DNA of 45,326 nt, from assembly GCA_021776805.1 (NCBI GenBank), contig JAJFFD010000053.1:1-45326 (forward strand), read 5' to 3'. This document shows, piece after piece, positions 25,301 to 34,404 of the stretch. The first letter of the stretch is position 1. Each line of letters opens with the position of its first letter. A model generated the notes under the pieces. The model was not told the DNA's origin. It worked only from the letters and a program-made list of their open reading frames with translations, and did not search any database. The stretch comes from Planctomycetota bacterium (GTDB lineage: Bacteria; Planctomycetota; UBA1135; UBA2386). The translations under genes were made by a program, and so were the position numbers.

Positions 25301-28294
25301 ATGGACCAAGCCAAGGGCGGCCGCAGGCTGCGCTGGTATCACCTGTACTTCCTGCTTGCGGTCTTTGATCTATTGACCGTTGGTGTAAGTCTGTACCTGA
25401 ATCACCGATCTCTTGCGGTCTACGTTGATTCAGTCGAGCTCAATCAGGTCTGGGCTGACCGGCTGAACCACTTCGCGAATCTCGCGAATCTCGCTGAGGA
25501 GGTCAATGCGCCGGGCAACGAAGTCTTCGCGAGTGGTGACTTCGTCAAAAACTCCGCGGACTTCGAACGCGCACAGCAGGTGTTCACGAAGGAGTTGGCA
25601 CACTGTCGCGGCGTCATTCAGCGGAAAATGGACGCGGAGACTTCAGTGCAGTTGGGAGCCCACATCGACTTTCTCGATGTGCAAATGCAGGAACAGGCTC
25701 GCGAGGCGAGACTCGTATTTGCAGAGTTCGCTAAGGGCGATCGCGAGGCGGCCGGGCGGCACATGGCTGCCATGGATCGCATATCGCATCGCATGTCAGA
25801 TCGCCTACTAGAGCTGACGGCCGACATCCACAGGATACAGGCGGAGAACTTCTCCGAGCAGAAGGTCGAAGCGCAGATTATGCGCGATCTCGAGATCCTC
25901 ATCCTCGGCATGATCTGTCTCATGGTTCTCGGAGTGGCCTACTACGGCCAGAAGATCAGCCGGAATGTGCGCCGGCAGCAAGACGCACTCTTGGAAATAC
26001 GCTCGGCCTTGGATGCCTACCCGGACCAGGTCCTGCTCTTTGATCTCAGAGATGATCGGGTTCGCTATGTGAATCACGGACTGGCCGAGACCCTGTCCCC
26101 GGATGCGTCGATTTTCACAGCGCTCTCGCCAGTACCGGAAGACGAACTACGCGATCGGATCGATGACTTGAGGGACTCAGACCAATCGCACGTCATCTAC
26201 CGAACAGAAGTCCCTGACCTCTCAGGTGACTCTCGTACGGTCGAGATTCGCTTGCACCAGGTCGGGGACGATACTCGTCTAGACTCATGCCTGGCGATGG
26301 TTCGGGATATCACGGCCTTGACCGAGAGCGAGCGTGCGCTGGCGCTACATAAGCTGGCGATCGATGAACATGCCATCGTGGCGATTACCGACCGTGATGG
26401 ACTCTTTGAACACGTCAACGACAAGTTCTGTGCCATCAGCAAGTACTCGCGGGACGAACTGATCGGCGAGGACCATAGGATTCTCCACTCAGGGCATCAC
26501 GAGGAAGAGTTCCTCCGGGACTTGTACGACTGCATCTATGCCGGCGGAGTTTGGACTGGTGAGATCAAGAGCAGGGCTAAGGATGGGTCCTTCTTCTGGG
26601 CGGATACGACCCTGGTTCCTTGCCTCCGGGAGAACGGTGAGCTGCAGAGTTTCATCGCTCTGCGCCACGACATTACCGATTTGAAGAGCGCACAGGAGGC
26701 CATCCGCAGCAGCGAAGCTCGGCTATCGATGGCTCTCGCCGCCGCGCAAGAGGGGCTCTGGGATTGGGGCATCGAGTCCGGGGAGTCGTATATCTCGGAT
26801 CACTGGTTCGGCATGCTTGGCTATGAGCCTGACGAGCTGCCCGCAGCAATGCAGACTTTCGAGAACCTCGTGCATCCGGCGGATCTCGCCGCTGTGCGCA
26901 AGGCGATTCAGGCTGCAATCGAAGGCAAGACCGATCGCTTCGAATGCGAGATTCGCATGCGCACCAAGTCCGGGGCCTGGAAATGGGTTCTCGACATTGG
27001 AGAGGTCATCGAGCGAAGCGAAGACGGGCGGGGAACGCGCATAGTCGGTGTCCACATAGATATCGATGGGACAAAGCAAGTTCAGCGTGAGTTGGAAGAA
27101 GCTCGCCAGCGTGCAGAGACGGCGAGTCAGGCCAAGTCTGAGTTCCTGGCCAACATGAGTCACGAGATTCGGACGCCGATGACCGCCATTTTGGGCTTTG
27201 CCGACCTGATCTGTGACGAAAGCTCCGACGCTGAGATGCGGCGTGAATATGTCGAGACCATGAGGCGCAATGGCGAGCATCTCATGGCGATCATCAACGA
27301 TATTCTCGATCTATCGAGAATCGAAGCCGGCAAGATGGCTCTCGAGGGAATCAAGACTTCGGTCTTCGATGTGCTTGACGAGGCTATTGGCATTACGAGG
27401 ATCGCGGCGCAAGAGAAGCAACTGCCATTGCGCGTCGAGTACGCAACGCCGCTGCCTGAGTTGATCCTCAGCGATCCGGTGCGCCTACGGCAGATCTTGG
27501 TGAACCTCATCAGCAACTCGGTGAAATTCACGCAGGCCGGTGGTGTCACCGTTTCCGTTGCCTATGAGAGTACGAACGCCGTGCCGATGATTCGATTCAC
27601 GGTCTGTGATACCGGCATCGGCATGACCCGAGATCAGATCGATGGGCTTTTCGAAGCCTTTGGGCAGGTGGACACATCGCTGGCTCGCAAGCAGGGCGGA
27701 ACCGGGCTTGGTCTAAAGATAAGCAGGAAGCTCGCGTTCCTTCTCGGTGGTGAAGTCGAGGTGCAATCGCAGCCCGGTCTGGGCACCACCTTCACAGTGA
27801 GCATCAAGGCCATAGATGCTGAGGGCTCCCGGATGTTGCATCGACCTGAGCTGGCCGTGCAGGATCGGGGGCAAGCAGCTCCAGCGAAGGTGACTCACTC
27901 GAGGTTGCCGCTGGAAGCCTGCCGGATTCTGCTCGCAGAGGATGGCCGCGACAATCAGTTGCTGATCTCGCATGTTCTGCGCAAGGCCGGTGCAGAGGTG
28001 AAGATCGCCGGCAACGGCCAAGTCGCTGTGGATGCAGTCGAAGCTGCGGAGTCGGCAGGTCAGCCCTTCGACCTGATACTCATGGACATGCAGATGCCTG
28101 AAATGGACGGCTACGCTGCGACGGAGTACCTGCGAGAAGCTGGCTCGAGGCTGCCAATCGTGGCGCTGACCGCCCACGCCATGACCGAAGATCGAGAGCG
28201 TTGCCTCGCTTCGGGTTGCTCCGAGTATGCCACCAAGCCGATCGACAAGCTGAGCTTGGTCGAGCTCTGCCGGCGCATGAGTGATTGGGCTTGA
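25301..28294 (+). CDS. Large PAS hybrid sensor histidine kinase with receiver domain
   Basis: From the ATG at 25301 the protein has 997 residues: a membrane helix at about 14-33, an extracytoplasmic helical part to about residue 195, a second helix (about 197-215), then a degenerate PAS-like region (about 228-340), a PAS (about 345-460, with GGVWTGEIKSRAKDGSFFW), a PAS of PAS_3 type (about 470-595, with WDWGIESGE and WKWVLDIGEVI), HisKA with His621 in FLANMSHEIRTPMTAILGFA, HATPase (NLISNSVKFTQAGG, GGTGLGLKIS) and a receiver with Asp929 in LILMDMQMPEMDG. It belongs to the HisKA-HATPase-REC class that often feeds a phosphotransfer protein; none is present here. TTG at 25271 is a possible earlier start. 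Confidence 0.93.
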   Translation: MDQAKGGRRLRWYHLYFLLAVFDLLTVGVSLYLNHRSLAVYVDSVELNQVWADRLNHFANLANLAEEVNAPGNEVFASGDFVKNSADFERAQQVFTKELAHCRGVIQRKMDAETSVQLGAHIDFLDVQMQEQAREARLVFAEFAKGDREAAGRHMAAMDRISHRMSDRLLELTADIHRIQAENFSEQKVEAQIMRDLEILILGMICLMVLGVAYYGQKISRNVRRQQDALLEIRSALDAYPDQVLLFDLRDDRVRYVNHGLAETLSPDASIFTALSPVPEDELRDRIDDLRDSDQSHVIYRTEVPDLSGDSRTVEIRLHQVGDDTRLDSCLAMVRDITALTESERALALHKLAIDEHAIVAITDRDGLFEHVNDKFCAISKYSRDELIGEDHRILHSGHHEEEFLRDLYDCIYAGGVWTGEIKSRAKDGSFFWADTTLVPCLRENGELQSFIALRHDITDLKSAQEAIRSSEARLSMALAAAQEGLWDWGIESGESYISDHWFGMLGYEPDELPAAMQTFENLVHPADLAAVRKAIQAAIEGKTDRFECEIRMRTKSGAWKWVLDIGEVIERSEDGRGTRIVGVHIDIDGTKQVQRELEEARQRAETASQAKSEFLANMSHEIRTPMTAILGFADLICDESSDAEMRREYVETMRRNGEHLMAIINDILDLSRIEAGKMALEGIKTSVFDVLDEAIGITRIAAQEKQLPLRVEYATPLPELILSDPVRLRQILVNLISNSVKFTQAGGVTVSVAYESTNAVPMIRFTVCDTGIGMTRDQIDGLFEAFGQVDTSLARKQGGTGLGLKISRKLAFLLGGEVEVQSQPGLGTTFTVSIKAIDAEGSRMLHRPELAVQDRGQAAPAKVTHSRLPLEACRILLAEDGRDNQLLISHVLRKAGAEVKIAGNGQVAVDAVEAAESAGQPFDLILMDMQMPEMDGYAATEYLREAGSRLPIVALTAHAMTEDRERCLASGCSEYATKPIDKLSLVELCRRMSDWA

Positions 28295-28309
28295 AAGAGA
28301 CGACCGATC

Positions 28310-31300
28310 CTAGAACTGCAGCTCGATCCGTCCGCCGCTAGCTGGCACCGCGAACTCTTCCTTGCTGATCTGATCGTCTGTCCAGGATGTGAAGATGGCG
28401 CTCAGTTTTCCTCGCGGTAGTCCGCGGATCAGTTCGATTCTCGGGCCCGCGTTCCCCTCGATGTCACGGTGCAGGTTTTCGACCAGGACCTGGGTGCCCG
28501 ACTCATCCCGAAGCTGCAGTTCGCCATAGATCGTCTTGCCCCTGACTTCAAAATCCATGACCAGGGTACAGCTGCTGGCGCCATCAACTTGAATCTGGGA
28601 CTCGAGACTCTGGCCTGGTTCGAGCTCGAAGGGGATTCTCTTGGGTAGAACAGTGGGGCCGGTGACCTGCAGGAGAATTGGGCCGGACTTCACGGAGCTA
28701 CTGCTGTACGTCCCTTCACCTGCCTCATGGAGCTGCCGCAGAATGCCTGGGGGAGTCCCGCTGAGGAGACTCAAAGCCAGATCTCGAACTGGCTTGCCGT
28801 CCGCTCCGGTGACGTAGAATCGGATCTCGCAGAGCTCCGGGAGTGAAAGTTCGCCCAGATCCAATTCCTCGCTGCCATCGACCTCGAATTTCTGCATGGT
28901 CTCGAAGTTGGCCTCTGAGTTGCGCATGGCCAGGAGTTCGTATGCTCCCGGCGCCAGTCGCGTGAACCGGAAGCTGCCATCCTCCCGGCTACGCATCCGA
29001 AGACGGAGATAGTGCTCTTCCCAGTGCAGCACCAGTTCGACGCCAGGCAGAGCTTCACCCTTGGAATTGCTGAGCCTCCCCGCAAGGACTGAGCGTGGAC
29101 GATTACTCGCATCAACTCGTAGCTCCTGATCTTCGCCGTTGACCTGGAATGCGCCCACTTCGAGGGTGGGTAGACTGCCCATCTGGCCGAAGGTCTGTAG
29201 AGGTCCCGCGTCCGGTTCAGTGGCGATCAATTCGCCAGCGCTGACCATCAAGTTGTGGAGCACGACGCGACCCTCTGCGTCCGTGTTGCCTTGCCCGGCC
29301 GGTCGCCTGCGCGCGGCCGGCCCTGCTTGCCCGGTGGCGAGATCTGCCAGGAGCGTTACCCGCCAGCCAGCCAGGGGCTCACCTGCCAGGTCGAGGAGGC
29401 GAATTGCCTGATCGACGCCGCGTGGAATGATCGGATTCCACTCTCGAGTTTGTCCGTCCACGAGTTCGAGAGATTCGTGCTTGCGGTTGCTGGCCCAACC
29501 GGCGGACAGTCGATAGTGGCCAGCCAAAAGGCCCTCCATACGGTAGCTGCCATCATCTTCCGACAGCCCCAACTGATCCGCCACTCCCGAAGGTCGGCTC
29601 CCGATCTCCGAACCCTGCCAGTTGGCGATGATGTTCTGCTTTCCCCATGGGCGTCCATGTTGATCCATGATCACGCCATGGAGAGTTGCGCCAGGTGCGA
29701 TTTGGAGATTGAGGATCTGGGTCTCGTCCCTTTGGAGTTCGACATGCGCAATCGCCCGTCCGTTCTTCTGGTCGTGGACAAAGACGTTAGCCGGTCCGGG
29801 CCAGAGGTCGGGCAGATGGTACTGTCCTGCGGCATCTGATCTGGTCACCAGGCTTTGCGGCTGATCTTGCGCGCCCTTCCAGGCGACATAGATGATCGCT
29901 TCGGCCAGTGAACTGCCATTGCGGTTGAAGACTTGTCCAGTCAGCACACAGGCCCCTTCGGCCAGAACCAGTTCCACTTGTTGCTTGCTGCCTTCGCCTC
30001 CCCAAAGGACTTGCTGCTGCGAGCGCCTGCGACCCGGGTGCGTTGCCCAGACGTTGACCATTGGGCTCTCGATCTCCCTGATCAGGAAGGATCCATCCTC
30101 AGCCGAGCGGGCGAGAATACGCCCTTCAGGCTCGGGAAAGTCCGCGGCTTGGACGGTGATCGCCGCGTCGGCGAGTGGATTGCCGAAGGCATCGACGCAG
30201 CGGCCACGTAGATCCATCCCCACTGGGATGGTGATTTTGATCTCCCCGGGCGCCTGCGCCGGCAAAGCGGCGGTGACCCGTGTGCCACGATCCGTGCGCA
30301 GGTAGACCTGGCCTGGGGGCAGTTTGAATTCGACCAGACCATTCGCATCGCTGCGACGCTCTCTCAGAACTCGCCAGTTGTTGGCTGGACCGTCGACTAC
30401 ATAGATGCGCACATTGGCAGCGGCGGCATTGTCGCCTCCGTATCTTGCCTGGACGCGCAGGACCGACCCCGAGCTCGACTCCGACTCCGTTTCGGCGGCC
30501 AGACGAAGCTTCGCCTTCTCCGCCTCGTGGTTGCCCTGTGGAAGAGCAGTGCCAGAGGGATCGATACCCTGGGAGTTGTCCGGCATGCTCACCAGGTCTT
30601 GCTCTGTCATCCATGGGATCAGACTGAGACTCAAGGCCAGGACCAGGACCGCCGCGGCGGCAAAGAACTTCTTCATGGTGAACACCGTTCCAAACAGGCC
30701 AACTGCGAACGATGACGCCAGATGTGCAGGCACGCCGGCTTCGCTGAGCACCTTTGCCCGCAGCCCGGCCAGGCTGTTGACCGGAGTGGACAGCAGCGCG
30801 ACTCCACCAGCGAGGCTCGCGGGCAGTGCCCGGCGGAGTTGATCCATGCCGCGCAGCAATTGGGTTCGCACGCTGCCAGCAGGTCGATTGAGAGCCTCCG
30901 CAATCTCGCCAGCTTTGAGTCCATGCAGCAGGTGCAGAACCAGCAGTTCCCTATAGGTGTCAGGCAGCCGCTTGAGCGCCAAGCGCAGCTCCGCATGGAG
31001 CTCGGTAGCTTCGGCGGCCTCGAGGGGGCATTGTGCATCGCGCAGAGTCAGCCGAGTGGGATCGACCGGTCGCAGGGATCGCTGCCGTCGTCTGGCCAGG
31101 TTGGCCAGAATGCCGAGCATCCAGGGCATGAGCCGCTCGCCATGGCGATAGCGCTCGCGGTGCTCAATGACCTCGACGAAGCATGACTGAACCATGTCTT
31201 CGGCGCTGGCGCTGTCACCGACCAGATGAAAGGCGACTCGATAGAGCTCAGGTGCACAACGATCGAAGACCTGGGCTAGAGCTCGGGCGTCGCCCAGGCG

Positions 31301-31342
31301 GCGAAAGCGCTCGAAGAGGCGGTCTTCAACATCTTGCGTCAT
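28310..31342 (-). CDS. Sigma-70 family factor fused to a membrane anchor and regulatory-like repeats (second copy)
   Basis: The 1010-residue protein starts with an ECF sigma factor: region 2 at about 20-92 (FDRCAPELYRVAFHLVGDS, AEDMVQSCFVEVIEH, MPWMLGILANLARRRQR) and region 4 at about 115-172 (LKRLPDTYRELLVLHLLHGL, KAGEIAEALNRPAGSVRTQL). A 50-residue linker leads to a membrane segment at about 226-244 preceded by KK, then come about five to six CarboxypepD_reg-like repeats, such as LRGRCVDAFGNPLADAAITV with EDGSFLIREI, and SREDGSFRFTRLAPGAYELL. The layout repeats that of the gene at 9052-11601, although the repeats themselves differ. No anti-sigma gene is adjacent. GAAGAAGGG precedes the ATG by about 4 bases. 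Confidence 0.88.
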   Translation of the reverse strand: MTQDVEDRLFERFRRLGDARALAQVFDRCAPELYRVAFHLVGDSASAEDMVQSCFVEVIEHRERYRHGERLMPWMLGILANLARRRQRSLRPVDPTRLTLRDAQCPLEAAEATELHAELRLALKRLPDTYRELLVLHLLHGLKAGEIAEALNRPAGSVRTQLLRGMDQLRRALPASLAGGVALLSTPVNSLAGLRAKVLSEAGVPAHLASSFAVGLFGTVFTMKKFFAAAAVLVLALSLSLIPWMTEQDLVSMPDNSQGIDPSGTALPQGNHEAEKAKLRLAAETESESSSGSVLRVQARYGGDNAAAANVRIYVVDGPANNWRVLRERRSDANGLVEFKLPPGQVYLRTDRGTRVTAALPAQAPGEIKITIPVGMDLRGRCVDAFGNPLADAAITVQAADFPEPEGRILARSAEDGSFLIREIESPMVNVWATHPGRRRSQQQVLWGGEGSKQQVELVLAEGACVLTGQVFNRNGSSLAEAIIYVAWKGAQDQPQSLVTRSDAAGQYHLPDLWPGPANVFVHDQKNGRAIAHVELQRDETQILNLQIAPGATLHGVIMDQHGRPWGKQNIIANWQGSEIGSRPSGVADQLGLSEDDGSYRMEGLLAGHYRLSAGWASNRKHESLELVDGQTREWNPIIPRGVDQAIRLLDLAGEPLAGWRVTLLADLATGQAGPAARRRPAGQGNTDAEGRVVLHNLMVSAGELIATEPDAGPLQTFGQMGSLPTLEVGAFQVNGEDQELRVDASNRPRSVLAGRLSNSKGEALPGVELVLHWEEHYLRLRMRSREDGSFRFTRLAPGAYELLAMRNSEANFETMQKFEVDGSEELDLGELSLPELCEIRFYVTGADGKPVRDLALSLLSGTPPGILRQLHEAGEGTYSSSSVKSGPILLQVTGPTVLPKRIPFELEPGQSLESQIQVDGASSCTLVMDFEVRGKTIYGELQLRDESGTQVLVENLHRDIEGNAGPRIELIRGLPRGKLSAIFTSWTDDQISKEEFAVPASGGRIELQF

Positions 31343-31442
31343 CGGCCCTTCTTCACCCTGGAGGAGGAGGGTGCGACGGTGATCTCAGAAATTTAGCAGA
31401 CTTTTGTCGGCAGGGCTCGGCCAGCGGGAATGGCCTTAGGAT

Positions 31443-32558
31443 TCAGACTCGCAGAAAGATCCGGTGCCGGTAGAGGTACCCCAGCAGCGCCAACTCGATC
31501 AATAGCACCGCCAGGGCATGCAGGGGGGGCTGCAGGCTCGGCTCCGCCTGCGCGATCAGGCCTGCGAACAAGAACCTCGCCGTATGCCCGAAGTCGACGG
31601 CTACATGGGCGGCAACATAGATCAGAATCGGGTTTGCACCGATCCAGACGAAGGGCAGTGCCCAGCGTCGCAGGCCGAGGATGTCGACAAGCAGGTGGAA
31701 GATCATCAGTAGCAGGCTGCCCCAGCCAATGGCCAGGAGGACGAAGGAACTGGTCCAGAGTTGCTTGATGATCGGGAAGAACATGCCCCAGACTGCGCCC
31801 AGGAGCAGACAAGTGAGGGAGAGCAGCAGCAGGATTCCGCAGCGACGGGGATGATTCAGGCCTGGCGAGAGGAGAATGCGGGCGCAGAAGCTGCCGGCAA
31901 GCGGAATCGCGGCGGCAGGGAAGCTGCCCAGCAAACCCTCCGGATCCCATTCCGGACGAAACAGGTGCCCAGACATGAGGCTGCGATCCACATAGGCCAT
32001 GAGGCTGCCTTCTGCCGTCAATACTCCGGCACCGATCCCTGGGACAGGCACAAAGAGCAGGGCCAGGTAGTAGAGGATCAGGAGGAGCGCGAATGCGATC
32101 AGCTGCGCCGGTAGGGAGAGGAAGAGGTAGATCGTTGCCGACCACAGCCAGGCCAGACCGATCAGGCCGAGAACACTGGGGAAGCGTAGGCGCTCGAATT
32201 CGAACTTCAGCAGTCCGTTGTAGACCAGGCCGAGGAGGATCAGCAGGAGGGCCCGACGTAGACAGCGCAACCAGATCCGTCCGGGGCGAACCCCGTCCGC
32301 TAGACGACCGTCAATGGAGAGTGGGAGCGTGACCCCGGCAACGAACAAGAAGATCGGGAAGATCAGGTCCCATGCGTGTAGGCCTTCCCAGGCTACGTGC
32401 TCGAACTGAGTCTGAACTGCTTGCAGCCAGTCGATACCGCTCCAGGCGATGAGGCCAGTGGCCAGACTGCCACCACCGATGATCCAGAACATATCGAAGC
32501 CCCTGAGGGCATCGAGGGAGAGAAGGCGATTGCGCTCAGTCCGAGGGACCGCGCTCAC
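31443..32558 (-). CDS. Membrane acyltransferase-like protein (HGSNAT/DUF5009 type)
   Basis: The 371-residue protein has a short cytoplasmic start, the family signature RLLSLDALRGFDMFWIIGG at about residues 11-29, then HVAWEGLHAWDLIFPIFLFVAG with the conserved histidine and aspartate, and about ten further hydrophobic helices. These motifs mark the heparan-alpha-glucosaminide N-acetyltransferase-like group, which moves an acetyl group across the membrane to a sugar amine; bacterial members (NagX-like) are little studied. Its ATG overlaps the stop of the upstream amidohydrolase by 4 bases, so they are translationally coupled and may act on the same compound. Confidence 0.88.
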   Translation of the reverse strand: MSAVPRTERNRLLSLDALRGFDMFWIIGGGSLATGLIAWSGIDWLQAVQTQFEHVAWEGLHAWDLIFPIFLFVAGVTLPLSIDGRLADGVRPGRIWLRCLRRALLLILLGLVYNGLLKFEFERLRFPSVLGLIGLAWLWSATIYLFLSLPAQLIAFALLLILYYLALLFVPVPGIGAGVLTAEGSLMAYVDRSLMSGHLFRPEWDPEGLLGSFPAAAIPLAGSFCARILLSPGLNHPRRCGILLLLSLTCLLLGAVWGMFFPIIKQLWTSSFVLLAIGWGSLLLMIFHLLVDILGLRRWALPFVWIGANPILIYVAAHVAVDFGHTARFLFAGLIAQAEPSLQPPLHALAVLLIELALLGYLYRHRIFLRV

Positions 32559-34285
32559 TTCGACTCCCGTTGGTACCGAATTTCCCCGTCGAGGATCGTG
32601 TAGAGCACTTCCGTCGCCATGATCTCATGGTCGGGCACGCTGAGTAGGTTCTTCGAAAGCACAACGATGTCTGCGTACTTGCCGGGAGTCAGGGATCCCT
32701 TGACGTCATCTTCGAAGGCGGCGAAAGCGTTGTTGATCGTGTACGAACGGATCGCCTGCTCGCGGGTCAGAGCCTGCTCCGGAAAGAAGCTCTGCCCAGT
32801 TGGGAGAATCCTTGTCACCGAGCAGTGAAAGCTGGCGATGGGGTCGATGTTCTCCACGGGAGGATCCGTTCCGTTGGTAACTACGGCTCCCATGTCCATG
32901 AGGCGTCGAAAGAGGTATCCCCGATTGCGGGTGCGTTGTTCGCCCAGCCGATCAGTGACCCAAAGGCCGTCTGAGCAGGCGAAGATGCCCTGCACCGAGG
33001 GGATGACCTTCAGATCAACGAAGCGTTGCAGGTCCTGCGGGTGAATCACTTGCGCGTGTTCGATTCGCCAGCGCCAGTCATGGCGCTCTGCACGGCTCTT
33101 GAAAGAGGCTTCGTAGATATCGAGTAGCTCGCGCACAGCCCGGTCGCCGATACCCTGGATGGCCATCTGGTACTTGTGCCTGACCGCCAGTTTGGCGGAG
33201 GCCAAGATCTCCTCCAGAGGCGTCACCTCGAAGCCATAGCTGCGCGGTAGATCCGAATAGGGCTCGAGCAGCCAGCCACCGTGAGTGCCGAGGGCGCCGT
33301 CGAGCACCTTCTCGCCGATTGCTCGCACCGTGAGGAAGCCATCGCCGTGTCCGATCATCCGGTAGCTGGCCAGGCGATCGCGCATCACTTCGCTGGATTC
33401 TTGCACTGCGGCATACATCCGAAGAGGGAGGCGTCCCTCCGTAGCCATGTTCTTCCAAATATCAATGTGCAAGAAGCTGGCGCCCAGATCCTGAAAGCTG
33501 GTGATGCCATGGCGGAGTGCTTCATCTCCTGCCAGTTCGGAGAAACGACGCAGCTTGCTGCCCTGCTCGGCAGCGGACTCGCCTGCACGGGAAGCTGCGA
33601 CTGCGGCTTCCACCAGGCTGGCGGCGTCTTCGCGCATCATGCCGATTGCATGTCCGTCATCATCACGAACGATCTCGCCACCTGTCGGGTTTTCTGTTTC
33701 GTCGTCGATGCCGGCGAGTTGCATGGCCAATGCGTTGGCGAAGAGTCCATGACCACTGACGTGTTGGAGCAGGACTGGATTCTCCGGGGTCAGAGCACTC
33801 AGCTGGTCATGCAAGGGAAGGCCCTCCACGTTTGGCTCGGGGGGGCGTTCCCACTTGCCTTGGTGCCAACCGTGACCGATGACCCACTCCCCAGGCCCGA
33901 TCTCTTCTGCAGCATTCACAACCAGATCCACGACCTCCCGCCAATTCTGCGCGGGGCGAAGGTCGACTTGGGTGAGGGTCTCGCCGAGGCGCATGTAGTG
34001 TCCATGTCCCTCGATGAAGCCAGGCATGGCCATCCACTCGTCTTCGAGCTCGATGACCCGGGTGTCCGGTCCCGCATAGCGGCGGATCAAGCTCCAGCTG
34101 CCTAGGTTTTCGATCCGGCCGTCCCTGATCGCCAGCGCTTCAACCTCACCGAAGCTCGGATCTACGCTGATGATGTGTCCACCCCGGAGGATGAGATCCG
34201 CAGCCTTAGGCTCCGGGCTCTGTTGGCAGGCGGAGACCAGAAGGATGCTGCTCGTGAGCAGGAGCGTGAGCTTGCGTGAATACAC
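32555..34285 (-). CDS. Lipoprotein amidohydrolase, YtcJ-like (amidohydrolase 3)
   Basis: The 576-residue protein starts with GTG at 34285 and a signal peptide with lipobox (ILLVSAC, Cys20). The amidohydrolase barrel follows: composite beta strand LILRGGHIISVDP, metal site GFIEGHGHYM (His94, His96), then IEHAQVI and NGTDPPVENIDP with the late histidine and aspartate ligands, and a C-terminal KGSLTPGKYADIVVLSKNLL return of the beta domain. YtcJ-like enzymes hydrolyse N-acyl or amide bonds, but substrates are mostly unknown. The lipid anchor implies action outside the inner membrane. It is the first gene of a two-gene operon with the acyltransferase-like gene. Confidence 0.93.
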   Translation of the reverse strand: MYSRKLTLLLTSSILLVSACQQSPEPKAADLILRGGHIISVDPSFGEVEALAIRDGRIENLGSWSLIRRYAGPDTRVIELEDEWMAMPGFIEGHGHYMRLGETLTQVDLRPAQNWREVVDLVVNAAEEIGPGEWVIGHGWHQGKWERPPEPNVEGLPLHDQLSALTPENPVLLQHVSGHGLFANALAMQLAGIDDETENPTGGEIVRDDDGHAIGMMREDAASLVEAAVAASRAGESAAEQGSKLRRFSELAGDEALRHGITSFQDLGASFLHIDIWKNMATEGRLPLRMYAAVQESSEVMRDRLASYRMIGHGDGFLTVRAIGEKVLDGALGTHGGWLLEPYSDLPRSYGFEVTPLEEILASAKLAVRHKYQMAIQGIGDRAVRELLDIYEASFKSRAERHDWRWRIEHAQVIHPQDLQRFVDLKVIPSVQGIFACSDGLWVTDRLGEQRTRNRGYLFRRLMDMGAVVTNGTDPPVENIDPIASFHCSVTRILPTGQSFFPEQALTREQAIRSYTINNAFAAFEDDVKGSLTPGKYADIVVLSKNLLSVPDHEIMATEVLYTILDGEIRYQRESK

Positions 34286-34323
34286 GGCGGCCTTGTACTC
34301 TCTGGCCCGCCACCTTGCCTAGG

Positions 34324-34339
34324 GAAAGCCCCTGCTTTC
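34324..34339. repeat. Short inverted repeat in a divergent promoter region
   Basis: GAAAGC (34324-34329) and GCTTTC (34334-34339) pair perfectly around CCCT, midway between the amidohydrolase and the BvgS-like kinase genes. It may be an operator or a chance hairpin; nothing else stands out in this 119-base gap. Confidence 0.25.
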
Positions 34340-34404
34340 GGCGCTAACCCGAGCCTGTTCAACTACCGGGCGGTCTACCTGCGACTCGATCGGCCCCGCC
34401 AGCT

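Noticed and set aside
31393-32145. A 250-codon minus-strand frame over the acyltransferase-like gene
   Set aside because: It overlaps in another frame the well-supported membrane acyltransferase and is Pro/Arg-rich without motifs.
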